Below are positions 7,048 through 11,096 of a stretch of 11,096 bases of DNA, in pieces. The DNA is from Chlamydiota bacterium (GTDB taxonomy: Bacteria; Chlamydiota; Chlamydiia; Chlamydiales; SM23-39), in contig JAJFMM010000036.1 of assembly GCA_021772165.1 (NCBI GenBank), positions 1-11,096 of the forward strand. The letters run 5' to 3'. Numbering within the stretch: the first letter of the stretch is position 1; each line of letters starts with the position of its first letter. The notes under the pieces are model-generated. The model was given only the letters and a program-made list of their open reading frames with translations. It was not told the origin of the DNA and searched no databases. Made by a program: the position numbers and the translations under genes.

Positions 7048-7076
7048 TTAATTTTCTGTTTTGGCTAAACTACTAT
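7048..7076 (+). promoter_or_regulatory. Weak candidate promoter for the 7105 methyltransferase gene
   Basis: TACTAT at 7071-7076 matches four of six bases of a -10 box, and TTAATT at 7048-7053, 17 bases upstream, matches three of six of a -35 box. A start near 7083 would keep the AAGG ribosome site (7093-7096) in the leader. Some promoter is expected here, because the upstream neighbour is divergent, but this particular pair is only a guess. Confidence 0.25.
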
Positions 7077-7104
7077 TCAGTCATGAGATTTTAAGGTTGG
7101 TTTA

Positions 7105-7734
7105 GTGTTTTTGAAACAGCGAAATAGATTGAGATCCACTCCTGCGATCCAATTTATCCAATCGATCGACAGTTCCTGGAAAGGCTACGAGCTCTTCGCC
7201 ATCTGGGTCGTGAAAAAAATCAAACCGAAAGTCATCGTTGATCTAGGTTTTGACAAGGGCCTGTCTACCATCGCTTTTGCCCATCGAAACTGCGGTGACA
7301 CCTATGGCATCGACTGGGTGGGAGAGAACAACTTCTCCCAGAAAAGAGACTCGATGGAAAAAGCCTTTCACAATATCTCTGCAGCCATCCGAATGAAATA
7401 TGTCAAAAACATCAATCTGATCATTGGCCCCCTGACCGAAATTTCTGAGAAGTGGGATCGTGAAATTGACCTGCTCCATATCGACTGCGCCCACAGTTAT
7501 GATGAGATCAAAGAGCAGTATGAGAGCTGGAAGCCCTTCTTAAAAAAAGACGCTGTGATCCTCATCCATGATGTAGGCGCATTTCCAAATGAGACGGGAC
7601 GCTTTTTCCAAGAACTCACACTACCCAAACGCCTATTTGCTCATGGCAAAGGATTGGGCATTGCGACAAACAACAGCTCTCTTCATGAGCAGATTGCCAA
7701 CGCATGGGAAGAGACTGCTAATCTACCGTCTTGA
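7105..7734 (+). CDS. SAM-dependent methyltransferase, Methyltransf_24-like
   Basis: The 209-residue protein has the fold and motifs of the class I family often annotated Methyltransf_24. SAM-binding motif I is VIVDLGFDKGLS (43-54) with D46 and the G-x3-G-x-S loop. A second acidic strand follows at YGIDW (67-71). The family block comes next: HIDCAHSYDEI (125-135), the helix through W142, then VILIHDV (151-157) with the HD pair. Most relatives read IDG at the first of these sites; here it is IDC. Such enzymes methylate sugars, macrolides or other small molecules, sometimes on surface glycans; the acceptor here is unknown. The start is GTG 7105 with AAGG 8 bases upstream. Translation runs into the opposite operon, sharing its last 17 bases with the end of the 404-residue CNNM gene. 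It is not homologous at motif level to the 5683 methyltransferase, so the pair is not a recent duplication. Confidence 0.8.
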   Translation: MFLKQRNRLRSTPAIQFIQSIDSSWKGYELFAIWVVKKIKPKVIVDLGFDKGLSTIAFAHRNCGDTYGIDWVGENNFSQKRDSMEKAFHNISAAIRMKYVKNINLIIGPLTEISEKWDREIDLLHIDCAHSYDEIKEQYESWKPFLKKDAVILIHDVGAFPNETGRFFQELTLPKRLFAHGKGLGIATNNSSLHEQIANAWEETANLPS

Positions 7735-8932
7735 CAGAGACCACCCTCGCGCCGCGCAGTGAAGGTTCGATAACGGTAAACGCATAGTCGCCGATTTCTA
7801 CAGACTCGCCCTTGACGGGATGATGCAAGAGACTCGAGACGAGCATATCGCTGATCGTATCTCCCTCTTCAAACGGAAATTGAGCCTGAAACTCCTGATT
7901 GAACTCCTCAATCGTCATAGTCCCTACGACAGTTCTCTCAACATGCAGCTTTCCTTTCTCCCCGCCCGTTAGCATTGCTTGGGGGCCGAAAACAGCATCG
8001 ATGATCTGATCGAACGTCAGCACACCAACGGCTTGCCCTCCCGAATCGAGAACCACAGCTACGCTCTGACTATTCCTGCGGAACTGATCGAGAATCTGAA
8101 GAAGCGAAGCATCGAGCGTCACAAACCAGGGGGGCTTAGCCACATCTAAGATCTTTCTCTTCTGATCGAGACGCAAGAGATCGCGCAGATCCGCGATCGC
8201 TACGATATTCTGCACATCGCGATGGTAGATCAGAAAAAAGGGCACATAACGGATGCTCAGCTGGTGCCGCACATCCTCAAGCGAAGCATTCGAGGCGAGC
8301 AGTTGTCCTGGAAGAATGGGAGCAATCGATTGACGAGCCGCAGAGTTTTTCAATCGAAAGACCCTCGATATCAGGGCAGTGAACTCATCTTGATTCTCTT
8401 CATCATCCTCAAAGGCCTTCTGCACCTCTTCGCGAGAGAGATAGAGAGAAGCGGCAGCTGGCTTCTTCACAAGAAGCTGCATGCCCTTAGCCATCATCGA
8501 AAAGGCCCAGATCAGAGGAGTGAGAATTCTGGAGAGGAAGATCATCAAAGGAGCGAGTGCCATAGCAATCGGCTCAGGATGACGCCTAGCGCTAAAGAGA
8601 GGGATCAGCTCACCGAAGAGCACCACAATCAAGATTTGAGTGAGCGGTGCAAAATCGGGATCAATGTTTATAGATTCATAAAAGCGACGCGCACATTCCG
8701 AGCCGACCTGCAAAGCGGTGTTGACACCGATCAGCGTCGTCCCAAAGAGCTTCGCCGGATGCTCGATCAGCTCCGTCAGCCAGATAGCTCGCCGCTTATT
8801 TTGGCTCGCATAGTAGTGCAGCCTTACCCGGTTAAAAGAGATACAAGCCATCTCAAAAAGGGAAAACAGCCCCTGCACGAATACAGCGAGGAGCGTAAAG
8901 GCTAGAAAATAGAGCCACGTTTTACTATTCAC
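7718..8932 (-). CDS. CNNM/CorC-family CBS-domain membrane protein, diverged paralogue
   Basis: The 404-residue protein has the three-part architecture of CNNM/CorC ('TlyC/HlyC-like') proteins. An N-terminal DUF21 membrane domain covers about 1-155, with spans near 6-30, 62-80, 97-114 and 121-150. A Bateman CBS pair lies at about 200-255 and 262-315, and a CorC_HlyC domain at about 330-402. Characterised members transport or sense Mg2+ or Co2+. DUF21 residues expected in the ion path are altered compared with the neighbouring paralogue: SASE becomes S24-L-F-E27, N-x3-N becomes N71-x3-Q75, and GE-x2-PK becomes GELIPL (107-112). The second CBS also reads VVLDSGG instead of VVDEYG. Start is GTG, overlapping the upstream paralogue's stop by 8 bases, so the two are coupled. 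It matches one member of the tandem CT256/CT257 pair of Chlamydia. The old 'hemolysin' label is not supported. Its 3' end overlaps the convergent 7105 gene. Confidence 0.9.
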   Translation of the reverse strand: MNSKTWLYFLAFTLLAVFVQGLFSLFEMACISFNRVRLHYYASQNKRRAIWLTELIEHPAKLFGTTLIGVNTALQVGSECARRFYESINIDPDFAPLTQILIVVLFGELIPLFSARRHPEPIAMALAPLMIFLSRILTPLIWAFSMMAKGMQLLVKKPAAASLYLSREEVQKAFEDDEENQDEFTALISRVFRLKNSAARQSIAPILPGQLLASNASLEDVRHQLSIRYVPFFLIYHRDVQNIVAIADLRDLLRLDQKRKILDVAKPPWFVTLDASLLQILDQFRRNSQSVAVVLDSGGQAVGVLTFDQIIDAVFGPQAMLTGGEKGKLHVERTVVGTMTIEEFNQEFQAQFPFEEGDTISDMLVSSLLHHPVKGESVEIGDYAFTVIEPSLRGARVVSVKTVD

Positions 8933-10193
8933 GCCGCTTTTTCTCCTTTTTCTTTTTGAGAGAGCCGATCTTCCGCACGTAGATCCTCCTCACACGATTG
9001 GGATCCGATGCCAGCACATAAAAAAGAAAGTCATCAGTAGCGTACTTCGTTCCCGCAACAGGGATATCTTCGAGCTGCTCAATCAGCCAGCCACCTAAGG
9101 TCACGACATTCTCTTTTGAGTAGAGATAGATGCCAAAAATCTCCTCAAAATCACTCAATTCCAGCTTACCGCTTGCGATAATGACATCTGGCCCAGATCG
9201 CGTATAGAGACTGTTCTCATCTCTTCGATCCGAAATATCGCCTACGACCGTCTCGATGAGATCTTCCTGCGTGATCAAACCGGAAAGAGAGCCATATTCA
9301 TCGACGACCATTGCGAACTGCTCACCGGCCCTGCGCAAATTCTCCAGAAGAGGCCAGGCGCGCGTTGCTTCAGGAACATAGTGAGGTCTTTTGAGGATAG
9401 GAAGGAGATCTGCACCCGTCTGAATCTGCTCCTGATGAAGAAAAAAGCGCCTCGTTGAGAGAATGCCCAGCAGCTGCTCAAGCTCGCCATCACAGACAGG
9501 CACACGCGAACACTGCTGCTCGACGAAAAGGTGAATTAGCTGGGAGATCGGCTCATTGATATCGTAGAAGAGCACCTCACCTCTCGGACGCATGAGCTCT
9601 TTTACCGTCGATTCCTTCAGATCCAGCGCGCCGTCGATCAATTTTTTTTCGTGAGGAGCCAGTACACCGCTTTGAAGAGAGGCATGTGCAATATGGCGTA
9701 GCTCATCGGGAGAGACCTCCTCCTGTTCCCTCAGAAAAAAGAAAAGGAGGCGAGACAGGAAACTAGCCAGTGTATTGAGTCTAGTGCGAACTGGCCTGAT
9801 GAGGCGCATGATCACGCGAATCGGCGGTGCAGCCGCAGCAGCTACCGAAGCATTGTTGTCCATCGCCAATGATTTTGGCAGAACTTCACCGAACACCAGC
9901 GTCAAAACCAGAGGCACACCCACTTTAAGAAGCCAATCGGGAAACTCATCGAAAAGGCTCGACACCGTATTCTGAATCAAAAGATTCGACAGCACGTTTA
10001 AAATGAGGATCGTTACGAGAACATCGCGCGGACGATCCATTAAACTGGCAACGAGTCTCTGATTCTTCACATCCGAGTTTCGATAGGATCGAAGAGCAAG
10101 AGGAGAGAGCGAAAATAGAGCGGTCTCAGAGGCGGATAGCAGAGCAGAGGCTCCCAAAAGGAAGAAAAGGAGTAGAATCAGCGTTAAGGTCAA
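8925..10193 (-). CDS. CNNM/CorC-family CBS-domain membrane protein, canonical paralogue
   Basis: The 422-residue protein has DUF21 (about 1-155), two CBS domains (about 197-251 and 267-320) and a CorC_HlyC domain (about 326-409). The conserved membrane residues are intact: S20-A-S22-E23 in the first helix, N66-x3-N70 in the second, and FGEVLPK (101-107) in the third. MVVDEYG (296-301) in the second CBS is the family hallmark. Function is expected to be divalent-cation export or regulation, gated by nucleotide binding at the CBS pair, in the inner membrane. A lysine/arginine-rich tail (KKKKEKKRRE) closes the protein and may contact lipid head groups or nucleic acid. The start is TTG 10193, fixed by an excellent GGGGAGG 5 bases upstream. 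The gene lies 28 bases after the FtsB/DivIC-like gene and overlaps the next paralogue by 8 bases, so three genes are probably one transcript. The two paralogues may form a heteromer. Confidence 0.93.
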   Translation of the reverse strand: MTLTLILLLFFLLGASALLSASETALFSLSPLALRSYRNSDVKNQRLVASLMDRPRDVLVTILILNVLSNLLIQNTVSSLFDEFPDWLLKVGVPLVLTLVFGEVLPKSLAMDNNASVAAAAAPPIRVIMRLIRPVRTRLNTLASFLSRLLFFFLREQEEVSPDELRHIAHASLQSGVLAPHEKKLIDGALDLKESTVKELMRPRGEVLFYDINEPISQLIHLFVEQQCSRVPVCDGELEQLLGILSTRRFFLHQEQIQTGADLLPILKRPHYVPEATRAWPLLENLRRAGEQFAMVVDEYGSLSGLITQEDLIETVVGDISDRRDENSLYTRSGPDVIIASGKLELSDFEEIFGIYLYSKENVVTLGGWLIEQLEDIPVAGTKYATDDFLFYVLASDPNRVRRIYVRKIGSLKKKKEKKRRE

Positions 10194-10198
10194 GAGAA

Positions 10199-10205
10199 CC
10201 TCCCC
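10199..10205 (-). promoter_or_regulatory. Strong Shine-Dalgarno for a TTG start
   Basis: On the minus strand GGGGAGG lies 5 bases before TTG 10193. It is the strongest ribosome site in the minus operon and makes TTG the convincing start of the 422-residue CNNM protein, just before its first membrane helix. Confidence 0.75.
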
Positions 10206-10221
10206 TTATACACTGATGCAC

Positions 10222-10563
10222 CTAACGCGTAAAATGAACCTTGACCCAACCCTCTGGAACAACACCTAACTCTCTCATTAGAATCATTTCGATCCAAGCA
10301 GGATCGTTTTGGGATTGAAGACGCAGCTGTAGCTCGTCCCGTTTCTGGCAGACAATCAGCTTTTCCTTCTCCATCTCCTGGAATCTGTACGTCAGCTCCG
10401 AGAGCGCAGCGTCGCGCTTTTGCCCACCCTGCACATAGGAAGAGATACAGCAGATGAAAAATGCAAAGATCCACCAAGTGCGAACGAAGAAATTCCGTGC
10501 ACGGGATTCCGCCCTCATCCTTGGATGGGAAAATTCTCCACTCTGAAACACCGTACCAGCCAT
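10222..10563 (-). CDS. FtsB/DivIC-like septum formation initiator protein
   Basis: The 113-residue protein has the layout of the FtsB/DivIC/FtsL group. A short basic cytoplasmic N-terminus (1-26) is followed by one transmembrane helix (about 27-45, WWIFAFFICC), a periplasmic heptad-like coiled coil (about 48-86, rich in E, K, Q, L) and a compact end domain. The end domain reads DPAWIEMILMRELGVV (87-102) then PEGWVKVHF (103-111). That matches the FtsB/DivIC pattern 'D-x2-yIE-x2-aRe-Lg-x-v-x-pgE'. Such proteins form the FtsQ-FtsL-FtsB complex that activates septal peptidoglycan synthesis by FtsW/FtsI. Chlamydiae divide without FtsZ but retain FtsQ, FtsL, FtsW and FtsI homologues, so an FtsB-like partner is plausible. 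GAGGG (10573-10577) stands 9 bases before the ATG. The gene lies 45 bases after dcd and 28 before the CNNM gene. The match is by pattern, not search; another coiled-coil membrane protein is the main alternative. Confidence 0.72.
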   Translation of the reverse strand: MAGTVFQSGEFSHPRMRAESRARNFFVRTWWIFAFFICCISSYVQGGQKRDAALSELTYRFQEMEKEKLIVCQKRDELQLRLQSQNDPAWIEMILMRELGVVPEGWVKVHFTR

Positions 10564-10608
10564 AAAGTCGCGCCCTCATAGGAATTATCGGACGAGGAAA
10601 CATTTTTA

Positions 10609-11096
10609 TCAAATGCGAGGACAGGTTATCTCCAATTGATTCATATACTTGCCTTTACGATCAGCGTAAGAAACTTCACATACCTCACGAGCCTCTAAAA
10701 AGAGGACCTGAGCGAGCCCTTCACCGGCATAAATCTTCGCTGGAAGGGGTGTTGTGTTAGAAATTTCCAGCGTTACAGTTCCTTCCCATTCCGGCTCAAA
10801 AGGCGTCACGTTCACGATGATACCACAACGAGCATAAGTTGATTTACCGATGCAGAGAGTCAAAATATTCCGGGGAATACGGAAATATTCGATACTTCTG
10901 GCGAGGGCAAAAGAGTTGGGAGGGATGATACAAGAGTCGCCCTTCACATTGACGAAAGAGTTTTCCTGAAAATTTTTCGGATCGACGATTGAGTTGTAAA
11001 CGTTGGTAAAGACCTTGAATTCATTGTCGACGCGTAAATCGTAGCCGTAGCTAGAAAGACCGAAGCTCACGATTTTTTCACCATCGGCATCGCGGA
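10609..11096 (-). CDS. dcd: dCTP deaminase, N-terminus cut by window edge
   Basis: Dcd deaminates dCTP to dUTP and ammonia, giving the precursor for dTMP after Dut. The visible part is about 161 residues and has no start: the frame stays open to the right edge (D-A-D-G-E-K-I before the V at 11070), so the GTG at 11070 is internal and roughly 30-35 N-terminal residues are missing. Numbering from the first complete codon, the substrate motif GKSTYARCG is at 83-91 with S85 and R89, and E110 in TLEISN is the expected catalytic glutamate that activates water. NVTPFEPEWEG (95-105) and the C-terminal KYMNQ complete the trimeric dUTPase-like fold. The wording SYGLSSYGYDLR seen in chlamydial Dcd is nearly kept (SFGLSSYGYDLR). 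It is upstream in the minus operon, 45 bases before the FtsB/DivIC-like gene, with no terminator between. Confidence 0.95.
   Translation of the reverse strand, partial: RDADGEKIVSFGLSSYGYDLRVDNEFKVFTNVYNSIVDPKNFQENSFVNVKGDSCIIPPNSFALARSIEYFRIPRNILTLCIGKSTYARCGIIVNVTPFEPEWEGTVTLEISNTTPLPAKIYAGEGLAQVLFLEAREVCEVSYADRKGKYMNQLEITCPRI

Noticed and set aside
8222..8905. A 227-codon plus-strand frame opposite the 404-residue CNNM gene.
   Set aside because: It is antisense to a gene with clear DUF21, CBS and CorC domains. Its translation is rich in charged residues with no motif, as expected of a shadow frame.
7718..10193. Annotation of the two CBS proteins as hemolysins (TlyC/HlyC).
   Set aside because: The domain order DUF21-CBS-CBS-CorC_HlyC is that of CNNM/CorC cation transport proteins; nothing in the sequence supports a haemolytic toxin.
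10190..10612. A 140-codon minus-strand frame longer than the FtsB/DivIC-like gene it covers.
   Set aside because: Its translation is Arg/Cys/Ser-rich without pattern, while the 113-codon frame shows a membrane helix, coiled coil and FtsB/DivIC end motif plus a ribosome site.
11068..11070. GTG at 11070 as the start of dcd.
   Set aside because: The frame continues upstream to the window edge with residues matching Dcd, and a start here would remove the conserved N-terminal part of the family.

Overview
This window most likely comes from a member of the Chlamydiae, probably an environmental (Parachlamydiales-type) lineage. The case rests on gene content. A Dcd of the chlamydial type is encoded beside two tandem CNNM/CorC ('TlyC-like') CBS proteins, a PP2C phosphatase translationally coupled to a NifS-like cysteine desulfurase, and a glycogen debranching enzyme. 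From memory, Chlamydia trachomatis keeps these genes in two places (dcd and glgX in the CT039-CT042 area; the two CNNM proteins, NifS and PP2C at CT256-CT259). Here they lie within 11 kb. Base composition is close to even in most genes, which would be high for many Chlamydiae; species is not assignable.

Layout. Positions 3-131 may be the tail of an unidentified gene. From 210 to about 6363 everything reads on the plus strand: glgX; a small lipoprotein with a possible CsgG/LpoB/TolB-N-like domain; a CPBP intramembrane protease; a PP2C phosphatase; a NifS-like cysteine desulfurase; and a class I SAM methyltransferase. Lipoprotein/protease and PP2C/NifS each share a 4-base ATGA stop/start, so this looks like one operon. 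It ends at a hairpin at 6386-6408. A small minus-strand gene for an exported, barrel-like protein follows with its own -10 box. A second SAM methyltransferase gene (7105-7734) then reads plus and overlaps by 17 bases the end of the opposite operon. From 11096 back to 7718 the minus strand reads dcd (cut by the window edge), a small FtsB/DivIC-like division protein, then two CNNM/CorC paralogues, tightly spaced or overlapping.

How the genes may work together. The minus operon joins dUTP supply (Dcd), a likely septal membrane protein and two putative cation transporters or regulators. The plus operon joins storage-polysaccharide breakdown, an envelope lipoprotein plus intramembrane protease, protein dephosphorylation and sulfur mobilisation; the shared logic is not evident and may be only chlamydial operon order. 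The segment from 5683 to about 7100 is visibly richer in A+T than its flanks and looks like a later insertion between otherwise syntenic genes. I see no transposase, integrase, tRNA, rRNA or CRISPR array. The most useful leads are the FtsB/DivIC-like protein, because chlamydial division is unusual, and the lipoprotein/CPBP pair.
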